32,779 bases of DNA from Clostridiales bacterium UBA1316 (GTDB taxonomy: Bacteria > Bacillota > Clostridia > Oscillospirales > Oscillospiraceae): NCBI GenBank assembly GCA_002307055.1, contig DBTM01000041.1:1-32779 (forward strand), in the 5' to 3' direction. Both the position numbers and the translations under genes were made by a program. The notes below the pieces were generated by a model. It was not told the DNA's origin and ran no database searches. It was given only the letters and a program-made list of their open reading frames with translations. Shown in pieces: positions 8,370-16,032 of the stretch (its first letter is position 1; each line of letters opens with the position of its first letter).

Positions 8370-10865
8370 ATGAAAAAAGGCAATAGCTGGGTACACTTTA
8401 TAATTGAAGGTGTACTGATTGCTGTTTCAATTACGTCGCTTGTTATTTTTCGCCAGCTTATTTACCGCGCGAAGGATATTGCCGGACTCAATCACCAAAC
8501 GAATATCATATTGGCAATCCTTATCAGTTGTTTTGTTTTGATTTTTGTGACACAGGCGCTGTTTACAAAAAAAGATTCATGGAATTTAAGGCGTGAGCGC
8601 GACGAGGATCTGCTGAAGCTCAAAGCGAAGGCGCAGACAGATGCCCTCACCAATCTGCTTAACAGGGAAGCGGCAATCGAGCAGATCACGCAATTTTTAG
8701 AAGCGGAAGGACACAATCACTGCCATACGCTGCTGATTATTGATCTCGATAATTTTAAGAGCATCAACGACAACTTCGGCCATTTTGAAGGGGATATGGT
8801 ATTAAAAATACTCTCGGCGAAGATCAAGTCCGTGTTCCGAAACATCGATATTGTCGGAAGGCTGGGCGGCGACGAGTTCATTGTTCTCATGAAATACACG
8901 GCGACGAAAACCATCGTCAGCAGAAAGGCACTCGAGCTGAAGACCGCTTTGGAGTATATCGCCAGCGGCGGCGTTTTATCCATCACAGTAACCGGCAGCA
9001 TTGGCATATCTACATATGACGGAAACGGAAAGTCCTTTGAGGCATTGTACAAAGAGGCCGACGAAGCTCTTTACAAAGCAAAACTGGGCGGAAAAAACAG
9101 GTATTGCTGTTATAAAGAATCAGAGGCGGATGCGTATGAGGGCTCGGCCAACAGTAAGACGGCGCTAACGGAGAGCAGCGCCTTTATCCAGCTGCAGGCA
9201 TTGATCGACAACATCGACGGAGGAATCGCTCTGCTCGAAATCGGAGATCAAATCCGCGCGATTTTTTTAAGCCAGAGCTACAATAAGCTGATGCATGTGA
9301 GTACAAACAACATAAAACAGGCTGATAACAGAGTGTTTGACTTTATTCACAAGGACGATATCAAACAGGTCGAGGAAGTGATGCGGCAGGGCGCTGTGTC
9401 AGGCAAATCCGTTGAAGCCGTTTTCCGCAGGCTGACGGAGAGCGGAGATACGAAATGGTATCATATCCGGGCCGTACGGATCCAGTATGAAAACAGCGCT
9501 AAGCCCGTCCTGATTGCCATCGTGACGGATGTCACAAATCTTAAGGAGACGGCGCTCAATTTCCAAGCTCAAAAAAAGCAGCTTGAAACGGTGCTGCGGA
9601 TCAGCAGGGTCGTCACTTTTGAGGTTGATATTGCCCGGCGGACCCTGTATGTGACGAATCCGACCATTGCAAAATACGGCATTGACGTCAGCGCAATCGA
9701 AAATATGCCGGAATCGCTTATCGAGGGCGGCGCGATTCACCCTGATTCTTTCGAAGAATGCCGGCGGATGTACGATGAAATATACGCGGGTGTACCCGAA
9801 GGCAGTGCGATTGTCCGCACACTCAAAAGAGACGGCACGTTTACGATAGAAAGATTTACATATTTTACCGTATTTGACGAGAGCGGATGCCCGGTCAAGG
9901 CGGTCGGCGTCGACGAAGGCATGGAAACGCGTTCGGAGACAAAGCTTCGCGTGGACCTGATTGAGAGACAATTCAGAAATAACTCGGACAGCATGCTCAC
10001 AATCGTTAAGGTGATGGTCGCCATGGACAGCTTTGAATTTTTAAAACCGGAAAACATACCGGATGAAGCGATGCAAAATATCAAACGTTATTCCGATCTC
10101 CTGGAATATAGATTAAAGCAGGCTGCCGAACAGGCTGACCGGCATAAGATCCTGGAAAGGTTTAGTATTGACAGCCTAAAGGATGACCTGGCAGAGGGCG
10201 CTAAAAAAAGCATCGAGTACAGAATCCTGACAGATGACGGTTCGGTCAGGTGGCTCAGCATGAGCGCCGGTGTGTTTTTTGACCAGTTTGACGGCGGCCG
10301 GTACGCCTTTATCCGGACGCATGACGCGACATTCAGAAAAAATCTGGAAATTTCCATGAATGAAAAAATAACGCGGGAACCCGATGGGTTCTTGTATTCT
10401 TTTGACAATCTCAAAAAGCTGTCAAACGCTTATATACGCAGCGAGGAAAGAACCACGGACTGCGCCGTCGTCGTATTATCGATCAGCAATTATGGATATT
10501 TGCTCGAGCAATACGGACAAATTATGGTCAATGATATGCTCGGCGGCTTTATCGGTAAAATCATGACGATTATTTGCGCGGACATTCTGGCGTGCTATGT
10601 CGGAGACGGTGTCATTGCGGCGCTTATTGCTGACGTGCAGTCAATAACAGAGCTCCGTCAGATGATGGAAAAGATTATGAGGTTTCTTAAAAATCCCGTA
10701 TATTTTCAGTTCCATGAGGAGGTATTTATGGAATTCAGCTGCGGTATATCCTGCTCGGATGAAAAGAAGGAGGGATTTGAGGAATTATATGACGAGGCGC
10801 TGCGCGTTATGAACACGCTCGGCGGCAATACAGACACACACATTGCCATATCCCCAAGAATCTGA
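8370..10865 (+). CDS. Membrane diguanylate cyclase: GGDEF, PAS-like region, degenerate second GGDEF
   Basis: Predicted to synthesise cyclic di-GMP from two GTP at the membrane in response to signals. The 831 residues begin with two membrane helices (about 8-30 and 43-65). A complete GGDEF domain follows (about 85-250) with IIDLDNFKSIND, the active-site GGDEF at 166-170 and an RxxD product-inhibition site, RNID, at 157-160. Next come two or three PAS-like segments (about 265-385, 400-510 and probably 515-660). The C-terminus (about 690-831) has a second GGDEF-like fold whose signature is degraded to VGDGV at 744-748, so it is likely inactive and sensory or regulatory. The order is unusual, since sensors commonly precede the catalytic GGDEF. 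ATG start after GGAG. It lies between convergent spmB and the upstream terminator, so it is probably monocistronic. Confidence 0.9.
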   Translation: MKKGNSWVHFIIEGVLIAVSITSLVIFRQLIYRAKDIAGLNHQTNIILAILISCFVLIFVTQALFTKKDSWNLRRERDEDLLKLKAKAQTDALTNLLNREAAIEQITQFLEAEGHNHCHTLLIIDLDNFKSINDNFGHFEGDMVLKILSAKIKSVFRNIDIVGRLGGDEFIVLMKYTATKTIVSRKALELKTALEYIASGGVLSITVTGSIGISTYDGNGKSFEALYKEADEALYKAKLGGKNRYCCYKESEADAYEGSANSKTALTESSAFIQLQALIDNIDGGIALLEIGDQIRAIFLSQSYNKLMHVSTNNIKQADNRVFDFIHKDDIKQVEEVMRQGAVSGKSVEAVFRRLTESGDTKWYHIRAVRIQYENSAKPVLIAIVTDVTNLKETALNFQAQKKQLETVLRISRVVTFEVDIARRTLYVTNPTIAKYGIDVSAIENMPESLIEGGAIHPDSFEECRRMYDEIYAGVPEGSAIVRTLKRDGTFTIERFTYFTVFDESGCPVKAVGVDEGMETRSETKLRVDLIERQFRNNSDSMLTIVKVMVAMDSFEFLKPENIPDEAMQNIKRYSDLLEYRLKQAAEQADRHKILERFSIDSLKDDLAEGAKKSIEYRILTDDGSVRWLSMSAGVFFDQFDGGRYAFIRTHDATFRKNLEISMNEKITREPDGFLYSFDNLKKLSNAYIRSEERTTDCAVVVLSISNYGYLLEQYGQIMVNDMLGGFIGKIMTIICADILACYVGDGVIAALIADVQSITELRQMMEKIMRFLKNPVYFQFHEEVFMEFSCGISCSDEKKEGFEELYDEALRVMNTLGGNTDTHIAISPRI

Positions 10866-10885
10866 GAATATGACAGTACAGGTTT

Positions 10886-11410
10886 TTAAGCCTGAAATAT
10901 CAGCCTGACAGCCAGCGACGCGACAAAAAAACCGGTGAAATCGGCGCATAAAGCCGCGGGAATGGCATAACGGGTTTTTTTGATGCCGACGGCGCCGAAA
11001 TAGACGGCGATGATATAAAAGGTCGTTTCGGTAGAACCCAGCATCACGGCGGCTGTCCGGCCAATGAGCGAATCAGGGCCGTATTGCCTGATAATTTCGC
11101 TCCCGACGGCCAGCGCGCCGCTGCCGCTGATTGGACGTATAAAGATCAGGGACGCGGTTTCAGGCGGAATGCCGATGATACTAAAAAAAGGCTTACACAG
11201 CAAGCTCAAGGCATCCAGCGCGCCTGACGCGCGCAGCATATACACGCCTGTGAGAAGGGCGACGAGAGCCGGGAGTATTTTAACGATGACCTTAAGGCCG
11301 TCCAGAGCGCCAAATGTCAGGGCATCGAAAACATCGATTTTTTTATGCAGAGCGAAAACGGCGACACAGCAGAGAATTACAGGAACCACAAGAGAAAATA
11401 ACGTGTTCAT
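10886..11410 (-). CDS. spmB: Spore maturation protein B
   Basis: Multi-pass membrane protein of the nucleoside-recognition (Gate) family that acts with SpmA in spore-core dehydration and heat resistance. The 174-residue product has several hydrophobic helices and the family segments DGLKVIVKILPALVALLTGV, FIRPISGSGALAVGSEII and GSTETTFYIIAVYFGAVG. The ATG at 11410 is preferred because it overlaps the spmA stop as ATGA and has GGGGGA upstream; an in-frame ATG 15 bp earlier is possible. It is cotranscribed with spmA and convergent with the GGDEF gene. Confidence 0.93.
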   Translation of the reverse strand: MNTLFSLVVPVILCCVAVFALHKKIDVFDALTFGALDGLKVIVKILPALVALLTGVYMLRASGALDALSLLCKPFFSIIGIPPETASLIFIRPISGSGALAVGSEIIRQYGPDSLIGRTAAVMLGSTETTFYIIAVYFGAVGIKKTRYAIPAALCADFTGFFVASLAVRLIFQA

Positions 11411-11994
11411 CGCTTTTTCCCCCATACCCTTTTAAGTATTTTTGCCGCCGCTATACCGACGGTCACGGAAGAAACAGACGCGATCCACACGGCGGGCAGA
11501 ATATCAAATGGGTTCGCAGCACCGGCTGCAGCCCTGATTGCCGCAACAGTCGCCGGAACCAGCTGTATGGACGCGGTATTGATAATAACCAGCATACATA
11601 AATCATCCGTAGCGGTGCCGTTATGAGAGGATTTCGCCATCTCGGCGGCTGCTTTTATGCCAAGCGGCGTCGCCGCGTTGCCAAGACCGAGCAGATTCGC
11701 CGAGACATTTGCCGATATGGCTTCCATGGCGTCTTTATTTTTTTGCGACGCAGGGAAGAGCAGTGACAAAAACGGAAGAAAAAGCGATTTCAGGCTGCTT
11801 GATATGCCGCTTCTGCGCATAATCTCCATCACGCCTGTCCAAAGACACGTGACGCCGCAGATACCGATACAAAGCGTGACCGCAGCGCCGGCCCCATCCA
11901 AAGCCGCCTTGCCGACCGCGTCGATATTGCCGCTGAGCACGCCGAATATTACCGAGAAAACAATCATGATTGTCCAAATCCACGCCAAAGCCAT
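11407..11994 (-). CDS. spmA: Spore maturation protein A
   Basis: Partner of SpmB in spore-core dehydration; an integral membrane protein of about 195 residues. The start is placed at the ATG at 11994, giving MALAWIWTIMIVFSVIFG, because GGAGGGG lies directly upstream and homologues begin in this way; the open frame runs 72 codons further upstream without support. Family features are the N-terminal helices, NVSANLLGLGNAATPLGIKA and DDLCMLVIINTASIQLVP, strongly conserved in SpmA. Its presence supports an endospore-forming host. In Bacillus these genes are transcribed in the mother cell; I could not assign a sporulation promoter with confidence here. Confidence 0.94.
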   Translation of the reverse strand: MALAWIWTIMIVFSVIFGVLSGNIDAVGKAALDGAGAAVTLCIGICGVTCLWTGVMEIMRRSGISSSLKSLFLPFLSLLFPASQKNKDAMEAISANVSANLLGLGNAATPLGIKAAAEMAKSSHNGTATDDLCMLVIINTASIQLVPATVAAIRAAAGAANPFDILPAVWIASVSSVTVGIAAAKILKRVWGKKR

Positions 11995-12106
11995 ATTGCC
12001 CCTCCATAACCAAATGTCGGTGAGTATACATAAAAATATATCGCTTTTAGAGGGAAAATATGATAAAATCTGCCAGAATTTATTGCGAGAAATGAATCGA
12101 CAGCGA

Positions 12107-12135
12107 TTGACAATTACGGACATATGTGGTATCGT
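12107..12135 (+). promoter_or_regulatory. SigA promoter of abrB
   Basis: Perfect TTGACA (12107-12112), 17 bp, then TATCGT (12130-12135), about 65 bp upstream of the abrB ATG. The -10 box is imperfect. Confidence 0.65.
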
Positions 12136-12200
12136 AAAAATATCAGTTTTAGGTACTGATAGGAGAAAAATGAGTATTTTAGTAGAAAGGAAGCGGTTGC

Positions 12201-12446
12201 ATGAAGTCAACAGGTATCGTCAGGAAAGTCGATGAATTAGGACGCATCGTCTTACCAATCGAGCTGCGCCGCACGTTGGACATTGCGGAAAAGGACTCCC
12301 TAGAAATATATGTGGATGAGTCCGCGATTGTTCTGAAGAAGTATGAGCCAGCATGTATCTTTTGCAGTCAAGTAAAAGGGGTTACCAATTATAAGGGCAA
12401 AAACATCTGTATCACCTGCATGAAGGAACTGAAGAAGAAGGGTTAA
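12201..12446 (+). CDS. abrB: AbrB/SpoVT family transition-state regulator
   Basis: DNA-binding swapped-hairpin regulator of 81 residues. The N-terminal half, STGIVRKVDELGRIVLPIELRRTL, is the classic AbrB domain, with DSLEIYVDESAIVLKKYEP completing the barrel. The C-terminal third carries two Cys pairs, CIFC and CITC, around YKGKNIC, a small zinc-binding-like module common in clostridial AbrB proteins. ATG start after AAAGGAAG. It is monocistronic, with its own promoter and terminator. In B. subtilis abrB is also a close neighbour of rsmI and the trmN6-like yabB, so the order here is a conserved neighbourhood. A SpoVT-like role cannot be excluded. Confidence 0.93.
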   Translation: MKSTGIVRKVDELGRIVLPIELRRTLDIAEKDSLEIYVDESAIVLKKYEPACIFCSQVKGVTNYKGKNICITCMKELKKKG

Positions 12447-12472
12447 ACAACCCGAAAACTTCAAAAAGCTTT

Positions 12473-12507
12473 GTGCCTCTGTCAAAAGACAGAGGCACCT
12501 TTTTTTT
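12473..12507 (+). terminator. Rho-independent terminator of abrB
   Basis: Perfect 11-bp stem GTGCCTCTGTC (12473-12483)/GACAGAGGCAC (12488-12498) with an AAAA loop, then C and eight T residues. On the other strand the stem is followed by a weaker T tract, so it may also help end rsmI transcription. Confidence 0.95.
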
Positions 12508-12580
12508 GAAATATTCAAATTATTCATCATCAGAGCCAGAATAGAATCCGGCTGGAAACTTGAGAGACTAAATTCTTGAG

Positions 12581-13414
12581 CTAATTATTCAGCTTTAACG
12601 CCGCCTCATACAGGGCATTTTTCGGAAAACCTGTCTCTAAAGCACATTTTTTCACGGCGTCCTTCAGTGATAAATCATCACGGCGGTATTGCATAACAAT
12701 TTCCAGCGCGTCCTCAAGACCGATTTCGGGGGCGCTTTGACCGGCTGCGCCTTCGAGTATCAGGACAAATTCACCGCGCGGGGGCGTCTTTTCAAAGTGT
12801 GCTGCCGCTGATGAAAGCGTGCAGCGGAGCGTTTCCTCATGGATTTTCGTCATTTCCCGGGAGATGGAAATGCGCCTGTCACCGAAAGCTGACAGCATGT
12901 CGGTCAAGGTCGCAAGAAGCTTATGCGGCGCTTCGTAAAAAATCATGGTGCGGCTTTCTGTTTTAAGCGCCTCCAGATGCTCAAGCCGGCTCTTTCTGGC
13001 AGTGGATAAGAAGCCTTCAAAGGTGAACCGCCCTGTCGGGAGGCCGGAAAGCGCAAGCGCTGTGACAGCCGCGCAGGCACCGGGAATGGCATATATTGTG
13101 ATACCGGCATCCGCGCATAAGCGGACAAGGTCTTCGCCAGGGTCACTGATCGCAGGCATACCGGCGTCGGTAACAAGCGCGCAGGTCTCTCCGGATAAAA
13201 TGCGGTCGCGTATTTTATCGCCGCTTTCCATCCGGTTATGCGCATAATAGCTGACTATTGGCTTTTTTAAACCGAGGTGGTTGAGCAGCTTTACCGTGAC
13301 GCGCGTATCCTCAGCCGCGATAAAATCAGCGTCCGCCAGGATGTCTGCCGCGCGCTTGGTGATATCCCCCAGATTGCCGATCGGCGTCGCGACGAGATAT
13401 AAAATTCCGCTCAT
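12581..13414 (-). CDS. rsmI: 16S rRNA (cytidine1402-2'-O)-methyltransferase
   Basis: Adds the 2'-O-methyl group to C1402 in the ribosomal P site. The 277-residue protein is a tetrapyrrole-methylase-fold enzyme with the RsmI signature YLVATPIGNLGDIT at the N-terminus, AAEDTR, VTDAGMPAISDPGEDLVRLC, AVTALALSGLPTGRFTFEGFL and FYEAPHKL, followed by the C-terminal helical RsmI HTH region LSLKDAVKKCALETGFPKNALYEAALKL. ATG start. It lies 17 bp downstream of the trmN6-like gene on the same strand and converges with abrB. Confidence 0.96.
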   Translation of the reverse strand: MSGILYLVATPIGNLGDITKRAADILADADFIAAEDTRVTVKLLNHLGLKKPIVSYYAHNRMESGDKIRDRILSGETCALVTDAGMPAISDPGEDLVRLCADAGITIYAIPGACAAVTALALSGLPTGRFTFEGFLSTARKSRLEHLEALKTESRTMIFYEAPHKLLATLTDMLSAFGDRRISISREMTKIHEETLRCTLSSAAAHFEKTPPRGEFVLILEGAAGQSAPEIGLEDALEIVMQYRRDDLSLKDAVKKCALETGFPKNALYEAALKLNN

Positions 13415-13431
13415 ATGTCACCTCACACTCA

Positions 13432-14160
13432 TTATTCCCTGTGGTAAATCGTTTTGATTTCTTCCGTATCATTGCCGCTGCCGTCCGTCAGTATAAGAGG
13501 CGGCTCTATGGTGAGAGAAGGGCTGCCGCCGCGGCGGCTCTCGAGGAGGACGAGATTGGGAGCCGACTGAGCCTTGTGCTGCACGAAGCGGAGACGTTTG
13601 GGCTCAAGGCCGCTGTCTCTGAGCGCGCAGATGATTTCAGCCAGCCTTTCAGGCTTGTGGACAAGGGCGAACCGACCGCCCCAGCGCGTCAGATAGGCTG
13701 CGGCGGCGCAGACCTCGCTGATGGTGCAGGTCCGTTCTTCACGCGCGGCAGCCGTGCTGTCATTTTTGGAGGATTTCCCGCTGCCGGAAGCATAATACGG
13801 CGCGTTCGATACGACGAGGTCATAAGCGCCCGCTTTAAAAAAATCGCGGCAGCACCGCAGGTCGCCGCTGACGATATTGACTCTGCCGTCAAGCCGGTTA
13901 AGCTTCACGTTTTCGCGGGCGGTAACCGCCCAGTCCGGCTGCAGCTCGATGCCGTCAGCCGTGCGCGCGTCATCCTGCCAGGCCAGGAGCACAGCCAGGA
14001 TACCCGCACCGCAGCCGAGATCACACACGCGCCTGGCGCGCCCCTTCCGGGCAAAGGAAGACAGCAGCACGGAATCCGTACCGATACGGAAAGCGTCCTT
14101 ATCGCGAATGAAAACCGGGCCGCCGCGCCACAATTCATCTGTTATCATAGTACAAACCAT
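13432..14160 (-). CDS. trmN6: TrmN6-like SAM-dependent methyltransferase (tRNA1Val A37-N6 type)
   Basis: Likely methylates N6 of adenosine 37 in a tRNA, by similarity to YfiC/YabB. Visible features are FRIGTDSVLLSSF, typical of this subfamily, SAM motif I CDLGCGAGILAVLLA, DGIELQ, and the catalytic motif SNAPYY, an NAPY variant of the NPPY motif of N6-adenine methyltransferases. Length is about 242 residues. The start is uncertain: ATG at 14160 is used, ATG at 14148 gives MITDELW, and a TTG at 14190 extends the frame; none has an ideal ribosome site. It forms a two-gene unit with rsmI. The exact target is by family only. Confidence 0.85.
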   Translation of the reverse strand: MVCTMITDELWRGGPVFIRDKDAFRIGTDSVLLSSFARKGRARRVCDLGCGAGILAVLLAWQDDARTADGIELQPDWAVTARENVKLNRLDGRVNIVSGDLRCCRDFFKAGAYDLVVSNAPYYASGSGKSSKNDSTAAAREERTCTISEVCAAAAYLTRWGGRFALVHKPERLAEIICALRDSGLEPKRLRFVQHKAQSAPNLVLLESRRGGSPSLTIEPPLILTDGSGNDTEEIKTIYHRE

Positions 14161-14188
14161 TCCGCCGCGCAGCGGCCGTGAAGCTGAC

Positions 14189-14218
14189 AAAAAAATGCTG
14201 CCTTTTCAGAAAACGGCA
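14189..14218 (-). terminator. Terminator of the ferredoxin gene
   Basis: On the minus strand TGCC-G-TTTT pairs with AAAAGGCA (one bulged base, 3-nt loop), followed by GCA and seven T residues. It lies 64 bp past the ferredoxin stop and separates it from the trmN6-like gene. Confidence 0.75.
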
Positions 14219-14281
14219 CATAAGCAATCAGCCACGGCAGCTCATTTTCTCAAAACGACAGCATCTTCGTATGTTTGTTGC

Positions 14282-14449
14282 TTACTGGGAAATAGCGTCC
14301 ATTGGGCAGGTCTCGGCGCAGGAGCCGCAGTCGATGCACTTCGCCGGATCAATTACATACTGGTCTGAACCCTGCGAAATCGCTTCAACGGGGCAGTTCG
14401 GAGCGCAGGCTCCGCAGGAAACACAATCCTTGCTGATTTTATATGCCAT
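14282..14449 (-). CDS. 2[4Fe-4S] ferredoxin, 55 residues
   Basis: Small low-potential electron carrier of the clostridial type. The product starts MAYKISKDCVSCGAC and contains two complete C-x2-C-x2-C-x3-C-P cluster motifs, CVSCGACAPNCP and CIDCGSCAETCP, in the usual pseudo-twofold arrangement, ending NAISQ-like as DAISQ. ATG start with GGAGG 7 bases upstream. It has its own SigA-like promoter and terminator, so it is monocistronic. In anaerobic clostridia such ferredoxins serve pyruvate:ferredoxin oxidoreductase and hydrogenase; the partner here is not in the window. Confidence 0.95.
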   Translation of the reverse strand: MAYKISKDCVSCGACAPNCPVEAISQGSDQYVIDPAKCIDCGSCAETCPMDAISQ

Positions 14450-14507
14450 GTCTATACCTCCATATTATGTATCGGAACCTCAGTGAGATCTGATAGAAAT
14501 TATGCAT

Positions 14508-14535
14508 ATTTTATCATGAATACGCGAAAAATCAA
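14508..14535 (-). promoter_or_regulatory. Promoter of the ferredoxin gene
   Basis: Minus-strand TTGATT (14535-14530), 16 bp, TAAAAT (14513-14508), about 60 bp before the ferredoxin ATG. Confidence 0.6.
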
Positions 14536-14549
14536 TAGTATAATTTTAG

Positions 14550-14579
14550 TTGAGCGGATATCGCGGCGCAATGTATATT
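14550..14579 (+). promoter_or_regulatory. Possible promoter of the 58-residue ORF
   Basis: TTGAGC (14550-14555), 18 bp, TATATT (14574-14579), about 60 bp upstream of the small ORF. The match is moderate. Confidence 0.4.
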
Positions 14580-14638
14580 TTTTGTAGCCTGCGCCCATAC
14601 TGTTTTATTAACATATATATATTTCCGGGGAGTTTAAT

Positions 14639-14815
14639 ATGGAGAAAAACAGCGTCACATGCCCCTGGGGGGATTGCCCCGATCTCGATCATGGACCAAA
14701 AAGCACCGAGCACGAGGGCAGATTTTTAAAACCGGGCAAGGTCAGCGGTCAAATGGTAAAAAGCGATTCAACAGCGATGATAAGCGGCAATAATACGCAA
14801 AATCTTACGAAATAA
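14639..14815 (+). CDS. Small hypothetical protein, 58 residues
   Basis: Not recognised. The frame opens with ATG behind a good GGGGAG site 6 bases upstream and encodes MEKNSVTCPWGDCPDLDHGP, then a hydrophilic Ser/Lys/Asn-rich tail ending NNTQNLTK. Two Cys in C-P-W-G-D-C and nearby Asp/His might form half a metal site or a disulfide; there is no membrane segment. It stands between the divergent ferredoxin promoter and the ctsR promoter. Support is the ribosome site, the clean frame and the promoter-like sequence; conservation is unknown, so it could be a chance frame. Confidence 0.5.
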   Translation: MEKNSVTCPWGDCPDLDHGPKSTEHEGRFLKPGKVSGQMVKSDSTAMISGNNTQNLTK

Positions 14816-14879
14816 GGAGATATAGGGACCTACATCTCAATAATGGGCTATTGCGGGGCATTTATGTGCGATATGCCGG

Positions 14880-14908
14880 TTGCGATGTGTAGCCTAGTGA
14901 GGTAATAT
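14880..14908 (+). promoter_or_regulatory. SigA promoter of ctsR-mcsA-clpC
   Basis: TTGCGA (14880-14885), 17 bp, TAATAT (14903-14908), immediately upstream of the CtsR operator. Confidence 0.75.
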
Positions 14909-14917
14909 GATTTTAAT

Positions 14918-14934
14918 GGTCAAAGATAGTCAAA
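14918..14934 (+). promoter_or_regulatory. CtsR operator
   Basis: GGTCAAA (14918-14924), 3-nt spacer GAT, AGTCAAA (14928-14934): an exact match to the CtsR heptad direct repeat RGTCAAANANRGTCAAA. It starts 10 bp after the -10 box, so it covers the transcription start, the classic position for autorepression of the class III heat-shock operon. Confidence 0.95.
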
Positions 14935-14958
14935 GTCAGAAGACAGGGGTGATGCGCC

Positions 14959-15408
14959 ATGGGAATGAGCGATCTCATCGCACGATTTATCATCGAGACA
15001 CTCGATGGTATGAACGGCTGTGCCGAGCTCCAGCGCTCGGAGCTGGCTAATCGGTTCAAATGTGTGCCGAGCCAGATTAATTACGTCATTTCAACACGGT
15101 TTTCCCCTGAACACGGATACATCGTTGAGAGCAGGCGGGGCGGCGGCGGCTTTATCAGAATCACGCGTGTCATTATGCAGCCGGAGAGGCTCATCATGCA
15201 TACGGTCAATGCGGTGGGAGATGAAATTGATTTAAACACGGCTGTGGCGCTGACGGCAAACCTTTTGCAAGGCGGCGCCATCAACAAAAACGAGGCGCAG
15301 CTGATCCTGGCGGCTATTGGGTGCAGCGCGCTCAGACCGGTATCGGTGACGGAGCGGGACAGCGCAAGAGCGAGTATATATAAACAGATGCTGATTAATA
15401 TCATATAA
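14959..15408 (+). CDS. ctsR: Class III stress gene repressor CtsR
   Basis: Dimeric winged-helix repressor of clp genes, inactivated by heat. The 149 residues include the N-terminal HTH, SDLIARFIIETLDGMNGCAELQRSELA..CVPSQINYVISTRFSPEHGY read in segments, and the glycine-rich wing SRRGGGGFIRI, whose arginine and tetraglycine loop form the heat sensor in Bacillus CtsR. The C-terminal helical part follows. ATG at 14959 is preceded by AGGGGTG. First gene of ctsR-mcsA-clpC, repressed through its own operator 25 bp upstream. Confidence 0.97.
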   Translation: MGMSDLIARFIIETLDGMNGCAELQRSELANRFKCVPSQINYVISTRFSPEHGYIVESRRGGGGFIRITRVIMQPERLIMHTVNAVGDEIDLNTAVALTANLLQGGAINKNEAQLILAAIGCSALRPVSVTERDSARASIYKQMLINII

Positions 15409-15451
15409 CATATTAGGTAACATATTAGGCTGGTTCGAAAGGAGAACAACC

Positions 15452-15925
15452 ATGAAATGTCAGAATTGCGGCAAAGACGAAGTGAGTTTCAGCTTTACAT
15501 CAAATATTAACGGCAATATCACAGAAAAATATCTGTGCGCCGAATGTGCCGAAAAGCTTGGGTATTCCGATAAGCAGTTCACTAAGCCGGATGCGACTTT
15601 TGAGGAAATTTTTGCTGAATTATTCGGCGCAAAGATAAACAAGAGGATGCCCGGCGGTTATGGCGTGATGTTCCCGACGTTTATCATCCCGACGATGGGG
15701 ATGTTTATACCGGATAATGACGAAGCCGGTGACGAGGCTGAGGCCGGTGAGACGCCGTCGGCGTCCGCTGCGGTTAAGCAGGAGATCGACACAGCCATGC
15801 AAAAGCGCCGTGAGGTCAATATCATGCGCGAACAGATGGCTCAGGCGGCAGCTGCTGAGGACTTTGAAAAAGCGGCGGCTATCCGGGACAGAATTAAAAA
15901 GCTTGAAATCGGAGAAAGCTATTAA
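15452..15925 (+). CDS. mcsA: McsA-like protein (zinc-finger/UVR activator)
   Basis: In Bacillus McsA activates the arginine kinase McsB and modulates CtsR. This 157-residue protein has the two N-terminal Cys pairs CQNC and CAEC, an acidic variable middle with a hydrophobic FPTFIIPTMGMFIP stretch, and a C-terminal UVR motif, MREQMAQAAAAEDFEKAAAI..RIKKLE. ATG with AAAGGAG upstream, 43 bp after ctsR. The usual third gene, mcsB, is not between it and clpC, so here McsA must act without a locally encoded kinase, perhaps directly on CtsR or ClpC. Confidence 0.93.
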   Translation: MKCQNCGKDEVSFSFTSNINGNITEKYLCAECAEKLGYSDKQFTKPDATFEEIFAELFGAKINKRMPGGYGVMFPTFIIPTMGMFIPDNDEAGDEAEAGETPSASAAVKQEIDTAMQKRREVNIMREQMAQAAAAEDFEKAAAIRDRIKKLEIGESY

Positions 15926-15967
15926 AATCATAGAAATTGGTAATAACTACATGGACAAACATAACAG

Positions 15968-15999
15968 TGGCCAGCGATCCGTGAACCGGATCGCGGCCA
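15968..15999 (+). other. Strong hairpin between mcsA and clpC
   Basis: TGGCCAGCGATCCG (15968-15981) pairs with CGGATCGCGGCCA (15987-15999) with one bulged base and a 5-nt loop. No T tract follows, so it is not a standard terminator; it may be an RNA processing or stabilising element or a remnant of rearrangement where mcsB would be. Confidence 0.7.
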
Positions 16000-16032
16000 A
16001 AACCGGCCACCTGCGATAAGGAGGTACAGAAA

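Noticed and set aside
13441..14181. 246-codon plus-strand frame opposite the TrmN6-like gene
   Set aside because: Antisense shadow; the minus strand carries methyltransferase motifs in order.
14849..14911. About 20-codon Cys-containing frame MGYCGAFMCDMP before ctsR
   Set aside because: The nearest ribosome-like sequence is too far away and the frame runs into the ctsR promoter boxes, which explain the sequence better.
15951..16019. 22-codon frame MDKHNSGQRS between mcsA and clpC
   Set aside because: It lies across the strong hairpin, has no ribosome site and shows no similarity to the McsB N-terminus.
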